Below, one piece after another: positions 16,816 through 25,867 of a stretch of 64,000 nucleotides of DNA (its first letter is position 1; each line of letters opens with the position of its first letter). A program made the translations under genes and the position numbers. The notes under the pieces were generated by a model, which saw nothing but the letters and a program-made list of their open reading frames with translations, searched no databases and had not been told where the DNA came from. The stretch is from the NCBI GenBank assembly GCA_002344135.1, contig DDTO01000004.1, positions 549,660-613,659 on the forward strand. Direction: 5' to 3'. The stretch comes from Chthonomonas sp. UBA2362. Lineage in GTDB: Bacteria; Armatimonadota; Fimbriimonadia; Fimbriimonadales; Fimbriimonadaceae.

Positions 16816-17457
16816 CTAAAGAAGTTCGGCGTCTTCGAAGCGCTCTAGCAGAAGGATGTCTGCCGCCGAGTCGGCTGCTGCCAGTGCGCCAGGCCGCATC
16901 GCTCGCATCTGCTCGACCGCCACCCCGGATGCGGCTAAATCCCAGGCGATGGCGTGGGCCGAGAGGTCGGTCAGACAATCGAAATAGGTCTCCGGACCGC
17001 CGGGAACGTACAGGATGTTCAGCCTCGCTTCGGCGATGCCGCTCAAGATCGCGCGATCGACTTCGAGATAGTGGCCGCCATACTGCATGGGGCTCGCGGC
17101 AGGTGGATAAGCGCCGTCGAGGACGTAGAACACGCCGTCCGCGCCCGCTCCGAGTGCCAAGTCGATCGCGGATCGAACTGTCTCATCCAGGCCCCGCAGG
17201 ACTGCCTCGCCTTCCGCGGGCTGGTCCCGCAGCAGATCGTTGAGCGGAAGCCCTCGCTCCAGCGCCAATCCGAAGGGGCTCTTCACTTCCGCTAGCACCG
17301 CCTGGTCCGCGTAGCTGCGGATGGCATCCACGATGTCGAGCGCAGGCACGATCACCCCGTCGGCCTGGTGGCCGGGAGAGATCGAGCGCACGACGATCGG
17401 TTTGCGGTCTGCCGTGCCGCCCCGAACCGTTACCGTGAGTCGCTCACGCCCGTCCAT
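16816..17457 (-). CDS. Short uroporphyrinogen-decarboxylase-like (URO-D superfamily) protein
   Basis: This 213-aa protein resembles the URO-D TIM-barrel family: an ...AIRSYADQAVLAEVKSPFGLAL segment, a central DGVFYVLDGAYPP strand, and the C-terminal ILYVPGGPETYFDCLTDLSAHAIAWDLAASG. Full-length HemE-type enzymes are about 340 aa, and the N-terminal third, including the substrate Arg/Asp motif, appears absent. It is therefore unlikely to be a normal HemE. It starts 3 nt after the nuoM stop codon and is surely co-transcribed with it. Confidence 0.6.
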   Translation of the reverse strand: MDGRERLTVTVRGGTADRKPIVVRSISPGHQADGVIVPALDIVDAIRSYADQAVLAEVKSPFGLALERGLPLNDLLRDQPAEGEAVLRGLDETVRSAIDLALGAGADGVFYVLDGAYPPAASPMQYGGHYLEVDRAILSGIAEARLNILYVPGGPETYFDCLTDLSAHAIAWDLAASGVAVEQMRAMRPGALAAADSAADILLLERFEDAELL

Positions 17458-17460
17458 CGG

Positions 17461-19182
17461 CTAGCGAGCGGCGACCCGTTCATCGTCGTCCTTCGGATAG
17501 GGGAAATGGAAGTTCGCCGGCGCGATCTCGCGGATCGTCGTGAACTGCCCGAGCTCGCCGTCTCGTTTGCGCGGCTCGACCTGCACGAGATTGCCTTTCG
17601 AGTCGATCTCCATACCGAGGTCGGCGTAGCTGGGCCGAGCTCCGACCGGGTTGAGCGCCATCATGCGCACGGCCCCGAGCGAGGCCTCCATCGGCTTAAG
17701 GAACGTGTTCGGATACAGCCCGCCCCAAACGGCGAACAGAACCAGGCTTCCCGCCATCGCAATCTCCCAAGGCTTGAGGTCGCGCAGCCGTCGGTTCTCG
17801 GGGTTCTCGTTCGGCCCATAAAACATCCGCATAAACATGATCAGCAGGTAGACCGCGGCGAGGATCACCCCGAACCCTGCCAGTACGGCGAACCAAACGT
17901 TCAACCCGAACGCCCCCGCGAAAGAGGCCTGGAAACCGCCGAGCATCGCCAAGAACTCGCCGACGAAGCCGTTTAGCCCAGGCAAGCCGACACTGCTCAG
18001 CATGATGATCAGAAAGATAGCCGCATAGATCGGCATCTGCGCCTTCAGGCCCCCGAAATCCTTGAAGAGCCGCGTATGCCGTCGCTCGTAAATGAGGCCG
18101 ATCAGCAGGAAGAGCGCACCCGTACTGATGCCATGGCTCAGCTGCTGGTAAGCGCCACCTACCAGCCCGTCGTGGGTCAGCGAGAAGATCCCGAACATGA
18201 CGAAGCCCATGTGGGCGACTGAAGAGTACGCCACCAGCTTCTTCACGTCTGGCTGGACCGCTGCGACGAGCGCACCATAAAGGATGCCGACCACGGCGAG
18301 CGCCATGATCCACACGACCTGCGCCCGGATCACGTCCGGGAACAAGGGCAGGCAAAACCGCAGGAACCCGTAAGTCCCCATCTTCAGCAAGACCCCGGCC
18401 AGTATCACCGAGCCCGCGGTCGGCGCCTCGACGTGAGCGTCCGGCAGCCAGGTGTGGAACGGGAACATCGGGCACTTGATCATGAAGGCGACCGCGAACG
18501 ACCAGAAGATCCACGGCTGAAGCTGCATCGCGCCCTTCCACAAGGTCCCTGTCGCCACCGAGTCCTGGATCGCGACCATGTCGAACGTGCTCACACCCGT
18601 CGCCGACAGGTGCAGGTTGTGGAGGACGATCATCCCCAAAAGCATGAAGATCGAGCCGGCGAAGGTATAGATGAAGAACTTGACCGCCGCGTAGTTCCGA
18701 TTCTCGCCGCCCCAGATGTAAATGAGCAGCGCCATCGGAATGAGCGAAGCCTCGAAGAACGTGTAGAACAGGATCATGTCCTGAGCCAGGAACACCCCCA
18801 GCATCGCCGATTCCAGCATGAGCATCATGACCATGTAGGTCTTGATCCGTTTCTCGACGTAGAAGCTGAACCACACGCTGATGAGCGTCAAGAACGTCGT
18901 AAGCGCCACCAGCCACACGCTGATCCCGTCGATCCCGAGCTTGTATTGGATCCCCAAGGCAGGGATCCACGGCATCGTCTCCATCATTTGCAGGTGGTAG
19001 GTCTGCCCTTCGAACCGGCTGACGACGACCAAGCTTGCGGCGAAGGTCGCCGCCGCCACCCCGAATGCGAGGTACTTGACGAGCTTGGAGAACTCCTGCG
19101 GCACGAACATCAACAGGATCGCGCCGATGAGCGGCAAGAACGTGACGAGGCTCAGCAGCCCAAAGCCGGTCGAGTGCTCCAT
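17461..19182 (-). CDS. nuoM: NADH-quinone oxidoreductase subunit M
   Basis: This 573-aa polytopic membrane protein is an antiporter-like subunit of complex I that pumps protons. It has about 14 hydrophobic segments and the family segments FYTFFEASLIPMALLIYIWGG (with the conserved Glu), KCPMFPFHTWLPDAHVEAPT and LVAYSSVAHMGFVMFGIFSLT. The C-terminal tail beyond the last TM is about 75 aa and hydrophilic, longer than usual. No other nuo gene is beside it; the neighbours are deoB and a URO-D-like gene. Confidence 0.93.
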   Translation of the reverse strand: MEHSTGFGLLSLVTFLPLIGAILLMFVPQEFSKLVKYLAFGVAAATFAASLVVVSRFEGQTYHLQMMETMPWIPALGIQYKLGIDGISVWLVALTTFLTLISVWFSFYVEKRIKTYMVMMLMLESAMLGVFLAQDMILFYTFFEASLIPMALLIYIWGGENRNYAAVKFFIYTFAGSIFMLLGMIVLHNLHLSATGVSTFDMVAIQDSVATGTLWKGAMQLQPWIFWSFAVAFMIKCPMFPFHTWLPDAHVEAPTAGSVILAGVLLKMGTYGFLRFCLPLFPDVIRAQVVWIMALAVVGILYGALVAAVQPDVKKLVAYSSVAHMGFVMFGIFSLTHDGLVGGAYQQLSHGISTGALFLLIGLIYERRHTRLFKDFGGLKAQMPIYAAIFLIIMLSSVGLPGLNGFVGEFLAMLGGFQASFAGAFGLNVWFAVLAGFGVILAAVYLLIMFMRMFYGPNENPENRRLRDLKPWEIAMAGSLVLFAVWGGLYPNTFLKPMEASLGAVRMMALNPVGARPSYADLGMEIDSKGNLVQVEPRKRDGELGQFTTIREIAPANFHFPYPKDDDERVAAR

Positions 19183-19237
19183 GCGGCTTGGAGTTTAGCA
19201 TGCCCCCTAGGTGGTTTCGCCGTTCAGGCGGGCTCGG

Positions 19238-20353
19238 CTACCGTATGCCGAGCCAGGAAGCCACGAATTCCCCGACGGCCGCGAGCCCTTCGAGGTCGCC
19301 CAACCTCGACGGGGGCCCGACGGGAGTCAGGACCGAAATGGGGACGAACTCGCGAGTGTGATCGGTCGACGGTGTCGTCGGGTCGTTACCGTGGTCGGCG
19401 GTCAGGATGAGGAGGTCGTCTTGCCTCAGCGCGGCGATCATGCCACCGAGGCGCTCATCGAACTCTTCGAGGCATCGAGCGAACCCGTCGGCCTCGTTAC
19501 GGTGACCGTAGAGCATGTCGAAGTCCTCGAAGTTCGCGAAGAGAAACCGCGCATCGGAAGCGAGGGCCCGTTCCATCTCTTTCCAGTGCTGTGCGTTGTT
19601 CTGGGTTCGCGGCACCGAGCGAAAGCCACGTCCGTCGAAAAGCTCGGGCACGACGCCGATGCCGTAGACATCACCGATCCTGTCCACGAGGTTCGCGGGC
19701 GGCGGCAGGGGAAAGTCTCGGCGCCGCTCCGTGCGCTTAAAGCCGCCCGCGGTGTCCCCGACGAATGGTCTGGCGATCACGCGCTGGACGTCGTTCGGCT
19801 TCACGCACAAGGCCCTGGCAATCCGGCACCATTCGTAGAGCGTTTCGATGGGGACGACCTCCTCGTGGGCGGCAAGTTGGAACACGCTGTCGGCACTGGT
19901 ATAGAGGATCGGGAAGCCCGTATCGACATGCTGCTGCCCGAGGTCGGCGATGATTTGGGTCCCGCTGGCGGCCCGGTTGGCGAGGGTCTGCCGTCCGATC
20001 GCGCTTTCGAACTCCTTGACCAGGGGGATCGGGAAGCCGCTCGGATAGGTGGGGAACGGGCGCTCGACGAGGACACCCATCATCTCCCAGTGCCCGGTGA
20101 CGGAATCCTTGCCCATCGAGAGGGGGCGCAGCCGACCATAGCAGACGCACCGGTCGGCGAGCCTTTCCGCCGCGGGATAGCCGGCCGAGGCCAGGTACCC
20201 GAGCGCCGCGAGATGCGGAGCGTCGATCTCGCCGACGGCATCGCGGATGTGGCGCAATGTGTCCGGGTGGTCGTGATCACCGAACTCAGGCGCGTCGGGC
20301 GCCTCACCGGCTCCGCATCCGTCGAGCACGATGATCATCGCTCGTCTGGGCAT
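19238..20353 (-). CDS. deoB: Phosphopentomutase DeoB
   Basis: This 371-aa enzyme interconverts (deoxy)ribose 1-phosphate and 5-phosphate in nucleoside salvage. Alkaline-phosphatase-superfamily metal ligands are visible: IIVLDGCGAGEAPDA at the start, the Thr-bearing KDSVTGHWEMMG, and TADHGNDPTTPSTDHTRE at the end. The length is slightly short of E. coli DeoB (about 407) and matches the short bacterial forms. It sits in a minus-strand directon, 18 nt after the HhH gene. upp at 27383 is another salvage gene in this window. Confidence 0.93.
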   Translation of the reverse strand: MPRRAMIIVLDGCGAGEAPDAPEFGDHDHPDTLRHIRDAVGEIDAPHLAALGYLASAGYPAAERLADRCVCYGRLRPLSMGKDSVTGHWEMMGVLVERPFPTYPSGFPIPLVKEFESAIGRQTLANRAASGTQIIADLGQQHVDTGFPILYTSADSVFQLAAHEEVVPIETLYEWCRIARALCVKPNDVQRVIARPFVGDTAGGFKRTERRRDFPLPPPANLVDRIGDVYGIGVVPELFDGRGFRSVPRTQNNAQHWKEMERALASDARFLFANFEDFDMLYGHRNEADGFARCLEEFDERLGGMIAALRQDDLLILTADHGNDPTTPSTDHTREFVPISVLTPVGPPSRLGDLEGLAAVGEFVASWLGIR

Positions 20354-20371
20354 GGACGATTATGCGCCGTC

Positions 20372-21247
20372 TCAGACTCGGGCCGGCTTGCCGGGACGGA
20401 GGAGGTTTTGGATGGCTTCGTCCCAACGGCTAGTCTCGTGAACTTCGCGGACTCCGAAGTACGTGGTCCCCATGTTGAAGCGTATCCCACTCACTCCGGC
20501 GTGCCTCGTGTACTTGGCGACCTTGCCCGCGACGATCCAATCGACGACCTCAAGGTCGTCGAGTTCGGGCGCAATCTCCTCGACGGCCATCCTGAGCCAG
20601 CGGTCGACGGGCTGGAGGAAGAGCCGGTCGGCGTGGTCGATCTGGTCCTCGAGGGTGAAGAGATGACAGACATCGCGCAGTAGAGTCGACGTCGTCTTTG
20701 GCCCCACGCCGCGGATGTCCACGATGCGGAGGAACTGCGGTTCGAGTCGGTCGGTCTGCATCACGCCGCGGACAATCCATCCCGCGATACTCCCGATACC
20801 GTCGAGGCGGTAAATTTCTTGAGCGAGCTCGACCATGCCTGCGACGAGGCCCCGGTTCAGCTGCTCTGAGTTCTTTCGCTTGCGCTCAGCGCAGACGGTT
20901 TCGAAAGCCTCCCAAACCTTGGTTCCATCGGGCTCGGCGAGAAGGCGCTCGATCTGGTCCTCGGCGGTGGTTCGCCTTAGAGCCTGAACGGCCATGTACG
21001 CAAGATCATCCCGGTCCTTTCCACGCCGGGAGAAAGCGTAGTGCTGGTAGAAGGCCTGAAGGCATCGGTAGGGGTGAGAGAACGCGTCCCGGAGGTCCTT
21101 CAACGTGGCGGATTCCGAGCGCGTAGCAGCGGAAAGGCTGGGCAACCAGACCTCCCCGATGTACCGGTCGGCTCGGTCACCCGCCAGCAGTCTCATGATG
21201 GCGACCGACCGCGGATTCAACTCCACGACAGACACGGACTCCTCCAA
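20372..21247 (-). CDS. Helix-hairpin-helix protein, HhH-GPD-like
   Basis: This 291-aa mostly alpha-helical protein has one clear helix-hairpin-helix DNA-binding motif (FLRIVDIRGVGPKTTSTLLRDV, near residues 175-196), as in endonuclease III/OGG-type glycosylases. I do not see the catalytic Lys or Asp of active glycosylases or an iron-sulfur Cys cluster, so activity is doubtful. It is followed after 18 nt by deoB and lies 21 nt after the caspase-like gene. I cannot give a specific function. Confidence 0.6.
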   Translation of the reverse strand: MEESVSVVELNPRSVAIMRLLAGDRADRYIGEVWLPSLSAATRSESATLKDLRDAFSHPYRCLQAFYQHYAFSRRGKDRDDLAYMAVQALRRTTAEDQIERLLAEPDGTKVWEAFETVCAERKRKNSEQLNRGLVAGMVELAQEIYRLDGIGSIAGWIVRGVMQTDRLEPQFLRIVDIRGVGPKTTSTLLRDVCHLFTLEDQIDHADRLFLQPVDRWLRMAVEEIAPELDDLEVVDWIVAGKVAKYTRHAGVSGIRFNMGTTYFGVREVHETSRWDEAIQNLLRPGKPARV

Positions 21248-21268
21248 GCGGCCCCGGGCCGCAATTGC

Positions 21269-22792
21269 CTAAAATTTGGCGTCCGAGGCAATATTGGTCA
21301 AGATCGGAAGCGTCGGCGTTTGCTGGCTGCCGCCGCCTTCTCCACCGGTCCCACCCCGGCGCATCCTGTAGAATACCTGCCACGAGAACTCCAGAACAGG
21401 AACTCGATTCGCTTTGTATTCATTGAGGACGCTTGTCATCGCCAAGGCGAACACACCGACCATCTTGCCTCCGCGAACGACCCCGAGCACCGATCCGCCG
21501 GGTACCGTCGCCTGAACCTGGGCGATCGAGCCCACCATTGGGACGTCCATCCCGAAGCACCGAGCGCTCGAGTTCATTCCGCGGTTGACCTCGAAGAAGG
21601 CGAAGATGTTCGCGCCTTTCGACATGAAGGGGGCGAAGAGGTCGTCTTTGGAGATCATCGTGCCGGAGTCGGTGGCGCCCTCCGAATCGATCCCGGCGAG
21701 GTAGTCCTTTCCGTCGATGTTCACACCCGAGCCGGCGAAGAAGATAAAGAGGGTTCCGCCTTCTGGCATCCGCGCGGCCAATGCTTCCGCAGCGCCTCTA
21801 ATCTGACCTGCAGTCGCGTTCTGCAACATCTGGACGTTGTCTTCGCCGTATCCGGCACTGTCTACCAAGGCATCACGGACTATCTGTGCGTCACCGCTGG
21901 CAAAGGGTGGAGCTGGCGCTTCCGCGATGCGCCCCTCCGAGTTCCCAATCACGAGGGCGAACTTGTGAGGCAGTGTGACGACCTTCCCTTCGGGCGTCAG
22001 GCCCTCGGGTCCTTCGCCTGGCCGGATGATTCCATCGCTTGTTCGAGGCGGGCGCGGTTCGGGCTTCGGGACGACCGGGTTGGCGGGATTGGTCGGATCT
22101 TGCCGCTGAGGCGGATCCGCTTTGGCAGGATCAGATGGGGATGTCTTGGGTTCTTTCGGCGGAGTCCGCGGGCTGGTCGTCGGGTTTGTCGGGTTCGTTT
22201 GATCTGGGAGGATCGCTGCGGCGGCAGAGCCTGTCGTCGATGTCGCGTCCACGCGGGCGAGCTCGTCGATGGCCGCCATCTCCTCGGGACCCACGATATC
22301 CGGATCGACCTTCCAGTTCAGCTTCTTGCGGTTCTTCTGGAAGCGCGTCTCAAGGTCGCGGACTTTTTCGCTCTCCCCGATGGCGGTGTAGGCGATATTG
22401 AGAAAGTAGTACGTCTCTCGGCTCTGCTGCTTCTTGGCGATCAGGGCTTCGAACTCACCGGCCACGACATTTAGCAGAGCGGTTCTCTCCGCATCATCGC
22501 GGTAGGCGAAGGCTTGCTTGAGTCCGCAGTAGGCAGCGGCGAAGTTCGGCGAATAAGGCAAGCCCCCGCGCCACTGCTTCCGGTCGGTCACGGGACCAGG
22601 TAGCGTCGTTCCCCTGTTCGTGTCGTCCTTGCGCAGGGTCGTCGCTTCCTTGAACGCGGCCCTGGCGGCACTCCAACTCTGGGCGCGAAGGGCAGCGAGG
22701 CCTGTTTCGTAGGAGTCGACCCAGGATTGGGTTCTGGCGCCGACGCAGGAGGCCAGCAGAATGAGGAAAGCGATCGTCCGTGAAACCTTCAT
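21269..22792 (-). CDS. Exported caspase-like protein with inactivated catalytic dyad
   Basis: This 507-aa protein has a signal peptide (TIAFLILLASCVGA), a helical TPR-like N-domain (about 25-170), a Pro/Thr/Asn-rich linker (about 190-255) and a C14 caspase-like domain (about 270-480: KFALVIGNSEGRI, LFIFFAGSGVNIDGKDYL, NIFAFFEVNRGMN). In active members the second motif ends GHG and the third is DACR. Here the His position is S355 (GSG) and the Cys position is N403 (EVNR). The fold appears kept while the protease is dead, suggesting a binding or scaffold role. It follows the outer-membrane barrel gene by 12 nt. Confidence 0.8.
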   Translation of the reverse strand: MKVSRTIAFLILLASCVGARTQSWVDSYETGLAALRAQSWSAARAAFKEATTLRKDDTNRGTTLPGPVTDRKQWRGGLPYSPNFAAAYCGLKQAFAYRDDAERTALLNVVAGEFEALIAKKQQSRETYYFLNIAYTAIGESEKVRDLETRFQKNRKKLNWKVDPDIVGPEEMAAIDELARVDATSTTGSAAAAILPDQTNPTNPTTSPRTPPKEPKTSPSDPAKADPPQRQDPTNPANPVVPKPEPRPPRTSDGIIRPGEGPEGLTPEGKVVTLPHKFALVIGNSEGRIAEAPAPPFASGDAQIVRDALVDSAGYGEDNVQMLQNATAGQIRGAAEALAARMPEGGTLFIFFAGSGVNIDGKDYLAGIDSEGATDSGTMISKDDLFAPFMSKGANIFAFFEVNRGMNSSARCFGMDVPMVGSIAQVQATVPGGSVLGVVRGGKMVGVFALAMTSVLNEYKANRVPVLEFSWQVFYRMRRGGTGGEGGGSQQTPTLPILTNIASDAKF

Positions 22793-22804
22793 TCGTGTTG
22801 GCTC

Positions 22805-23956
22805 CTATTTTGACGCGAATCGGTAGGTGAGACCGAGCGCCATGTCCATGCCTCCGCCCTCACCTGTCGTCGCGAAATTCAAGTCGAGGCCGACCGTGCT
22901 CCCGAAGGGCCGGTAGCCGATTCCGAAGGTGAAGGTGTTCCGCTCCTCGAAGAACCCGTCACCGCCTTTGCCCACTGCGTTGAAACCGAACCTGAACGGA
23001 ATGAGCGCGTTGGCGAAGTTCAAGTTGTATTCGACACCACCGCCGAACACCCACTGGTCCTTTCGGCTGAGCACGGCGTCCTTCTTTCCTCCGATGTAGC
23101 CGTCGGCCTGCACGCCGAAGATCAAGAAGTCCCGGCCGCCACGAAGACCGCCCGATCGAATTGCGAGGCCGCCCGACAGCCGACCCGGAATTCGATCGTA
23201 GTATCCTTCCGTGCTGTCGTTTCCGTTCAGGTCGATCGGAGTGCGATAGCTCAGACCGACGCTGATGTTGCCGCCGGGTGGAATGAACTGGAGGCCGACA
23301 ATGCCACCGACGCCGTTGGCCGTGTCGCGATTATCGGTGTCCACGAAGCCTCGGTCCTGGTTGTCTTGGTCGAAGATTTGATAGAACTGCCGAGTCTCGA
23401 CCTGCGTGGCGGTGAAGATCACGCCCACACCCCATGCAAACGAGTTGCCCGCGGTGCCATACGAGATCGTGAAGAAGTCGGACTTGACCTTGTTGAGCTC
23501 GGCCATGTTCCGAATCGTGAGGTCGCCGTCCCGGAGGTCGGTGCCCGAGCGAAAATCCCGCATGTATCCGCCCGTCGTATAGGCCAGGCCAAGGGTGCCG
23601 TTGGTTCTTCCGCCCCGGCCCTTAAAGGGATAGGCGATACCCGCGTGGGTAATCGCTCGGGGGCCGGACCCGTAGGTCGTCTCGGTCTGGGGAGTGCGGA
23701 AGTCCCGAGTGAGCACGGTATCGCTCTCCGGCAGATTTCGGATATTGAGGCCGATCGTGGTGTCGCTCAGGTAGCCCAATCCAGCCGGATTGTTGTACGA
23801 GGACATCGTGTCGGCGCCTGCGGTATAGATACCGCCTCCCATGCCCATCGCTCGGCCTCCGGCGTCCAACGCCGAGACGAGGTCAGGTACCTGCGCTCCT
23901 GCACAGGTACCCACAGCGACTCCGAGCGTCGCCATTCCGATTTTTTTCGCATCCAT
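22805..23956 (-). CDS. Outer-membrane beta-barrel protein (FadL/PorV-like)
   Basis: This 383-aa protein has a signal peptide (IGMATLGVAVGTCAGA) and then ALDAGGRAMGMGGGIYTAGADTMSSYNNPAGLG, cut here for description: the Gly-rich hatch region and NPAGL motif typical of FadL/OmpP1 and PorV-like barrels. Alternating amphipathic strands run to the C-terminal MALGLTYRFASK, which ends in an aromatic as barrels do. It sits between an Ig-like exported protein and a caspase-like protein in one operon. The start at 23956 has AGGAGA 8 nt upstream. Confidence 0.75.
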   Translation of the reverse strand: MDAKKIGMATLGVAVGTCAGAQVPDLVSALDAGGRAMGMGGGIYTAGADTMSSYNNPAGLGYLSDTTIGLNIRNLPESDTVLTRDFRTPQTETTYGSGPRAITHAGIAYPFKGRGGRTNGTLGLAYTTGGYMRDFRSGTDLRDGDLTIRNMAELNKVKSDFFTISYGTAGNSFAWGVGVIFTATQVETRQFYQIFDQDNQDRGFVDTDNRDTANGVGGIVGLQFIPPGGNISVGLSYRTPIDLNGNDSTEGYYDRIPGRLSGGLAIRSGGLRGGRDFLIFGVQADGYIGGKKDAVLSRKDQWVFGGGVEYNLNFANALIPFRFGFNAVGKGGDGFFEERNTFTFGIGYRPFGSTVGLDLNFATTGEGGGMDMALGLTYRFASK

Positions 23957-23979
23957 ACGCGTTTCTCCTATTTGCCGAC

Positions 23980-24963
23980 CTAGCGCCTCCCACGCCCACG
24001 AATCGTAATCACGACTTCTTGGGTCGCCGCGCGGTTGCCCGCTCGGTCGACGGCGGTCACTACCATCTTGAACTGGCCGGGGAGGTTGTTTTGCCATCGA
24101 ATCCGGCCCGTCCACTGCAGAACGTTGCCCGAGATGCGGGTTCCCCGCCGGGCGACGTGCGAAATGAACTGGCCCGACATCGTTCGAAGCTGGACCGTAA
24201 CTCCAGGTTGAAGGATCGAGGATTCGAACTGGTCGTTGATGTTAATCGCCACCGGAATATCCGTGCCGGGATTCACAGGCGTGATCGTGGGGGCAAGAAT
24301 CTGGATCGCCGGCGCGACCCGATCCAAGGTGACGTTGATCGATTTCGTCACCGAATTGTTGGCCTCGTCGTCCACCTTCACATTGATCGTCTGCGTTCCG
24401 TCGCGTATGACGTTCTGGGTATCCCACGGTACGGTAAACGAAGCCTGATTGCCTGAATTGTTCGGAATGTCTTGCGAGCCGATCTGAACTCGCCACTCCT
24501 TAAGGTTCGGTTCGTCGAGGCGCACGCGTATAGGAACCACGCCGCGAACGAAACTTCCGTTGATCGGATTGAATTCGAGGAATCGCGGAGTCTTCGTGTC
24601 GACCACGACGTTTCGGGTTTCCGAGTTATAGGGGTTGTTCGGCTCGATAGCCTCGACCCGGATGGTGTAGTTCCCTTCCGGGGTTCCTTCGTTGAAGTTC
24701 AACTGAAGATCGCCGGTGATCTTGCCGTCGCCGTCCGGAGTGAATCTTCGCTCGACCTGAATTCGCTCCGACGGGTTCGCGTCGCGAGTCACCGTCGCAC
24801 GCACCGTGACCTGCACAACGGATTCTCGGATGTTAAAGCGAATCTGGTTGTTGCGGCCCAAAAAGTCGCCATTGTTCGGCGACGTTACGGTGAGCGTTCC
24901 CGCCCAGGCGATCTGAGCGACCAAGACGAACAAACAACCGGCGATCCGTGCGATTCCTTTCAT
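23980..24963 (-). CDS. Exported protein with Ig-like/bacterial surface domains
   Basis: This 327-aa protein has a signal peptide (IARIAGCLFVLVAQIAWA) followed by three beta-sandwich repeats of about 95 aa. The repeats start with phrases such as LTVTSPNNGDFL, VDTKTPRFLEFNPINGSFV and LDRVAPAIQILAPT, and end in VDRAGNRAATQEVVITIRG. Ig/cadherin-like modules of this kind act in adhesion or as envelope scaffolds. AGGAGGG stands 6 nt before ATG 24963. It is the first gene of the Ig-barrel-caspase set. Confidence 0.75.
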   Translation of the reverse strand: MKGIARIAGCLFVLVAQIAWAGTLTVTSPNNGDFLGRNNQIRFNIRESVVQVTVRATVTRDANPSERIQVERRFTPDGDGKITGDLQLNFNEGTPEGNYTIRVEAIEPNNPYNSETRNVVVDTKTPRFLEFNPINGSFVRGVVPIRVRLDEPNLKEWRVQIGSQDIPNNSGNQASFTVPWDTQNVIRDGTQTINVKVDDEANNSVTKSINVTLDRVAPAIQILAPTITPVNPGTDIPVAININDQFESSILQPGVTVQLRTMSGQFISHVARRGTRISGNVLQWTGRIRWQNNLPGQFKMVVTAVDRAGNRAATQEVVITIRGRGRR

Positions 24964-24980
24964 ACGGCTCCCTCCTATTC

Positions 24981-25781
24981 TCACAGATTGTAGACGATCG
25001 AGTCAATGAATTGAGACGCTCCGGCCTCCTCGTTCGATGCAAAAACCCGCTGCGACACCGCCTTGACAGCGCCTATCGCATTCGCGGGCGCTGCCCCGAA
25101 TCCGGCCCATTGAACCATCTCCAAGTCGTTCTCCGCATCCCCCATCGCCGCGACTTCCTCCCGCGCGATCCCTCTGCTGGAAGCCAGGATTGCCAACCCT
25201 GCGGCCTTGTTCGCCTCCGGTGAAAGAAATTCTAGATACTCTGGCTCCGAAATCGTCATATACGTCTTATCGGCGAATTCAGGCCCCAGCCTCGCGCGGT
25301 GCTCCAGAATCCGGTTCGGCGCGTCGACGAACAGCACTTTCGTCGCTGGCATAGTGCCGAGAACGTTCACGTCCACTCGCTCGGGCGTCGCGTTATGGAG
25401 GCGCGACTCGTACAAGTCGGCCCACTCGTTCCTCCGTGCCGAAAGGATGCGGTCACGGCTATAGAGTGCGGTGTGGAGCGACTCGGCCTCACCGTAGGTG
25501 AGCAATGAATCGCGCAAGGGATCGTCCAATGCCCGGTGGTGCAGTTCCTTCCCATCGCGATCTAGGACATACCCGCCGTTGCTGCTCACGATCGCCCCTG
25601 GACGCCCGAGTTCCTGCCAGTAGCCCACCAAACTGCTCGCGTTGCGACCGCTGGCGAGCACGACCTCGATGCCTCGGTCTATCGCACGCTCGATCGCCGC
25701 CGCATTCTCCGGCGGGATTCGCCGCGAGGAATCGAGGAGCGTCCCGTCGAGGTCGAGCGCGATCATCCGGATCATCGCCAC
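24981..25781 (-). CDS. Cof-type HAD-IIB phosphatase
   Basis: This 266-aa HAD hydrolase has the nucleophile motif IALDLDGTLLDSS, motif II Ser/Thr in VLASGRN, a conserved Lys in SPEANKAAGL, and motif III MGDAENDLEMVQWAG. The Cof/IIB cap lies in the middle. Members dephosphorylate sugar phosphates or cofactors such as FMN; the substrate is unknown. The start may be 25781 or the second Met at 25775. It is the first gene of a minus-strand directon running to 14798. Confidence 0.9.
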   Translation of the reverse strand: MAMIRMIALDLDGTLLDSSRRIPPENAAAIERAIDRGIEVVLASGRNASSLVGYWQELGRPGAIVSSNGGYVLDRDGKELHHRALDDPLRDSLLTYGEAESLHTALYSRDRILSARRNEWADLYESRLHNATPERVDVNVLGTMPATKVLFVDAPNRILEHRARLGPEFADKTYMTISEPEYLEFLSPEANKAAGLAILASSRGIAREEVAAMGDAENDLEMVQWAGFGAAPANAIGAVKAVSQRVFASNEEAGASQFIDSIVYNL

Positions 25782-25867
25782 GAGTTTGGCAGACCGCCCG
25801 GCTCACCATTCCGTGCGAAGAGGACCCCGCTGCCGCCATGAACGTCTAAAATGAACGACAACGACCC

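Noticed and set aside
16816..17457. Authentic hemE
   Set aside because: It is too short, and the N-terminal substrate-binding part of HemE is missing.
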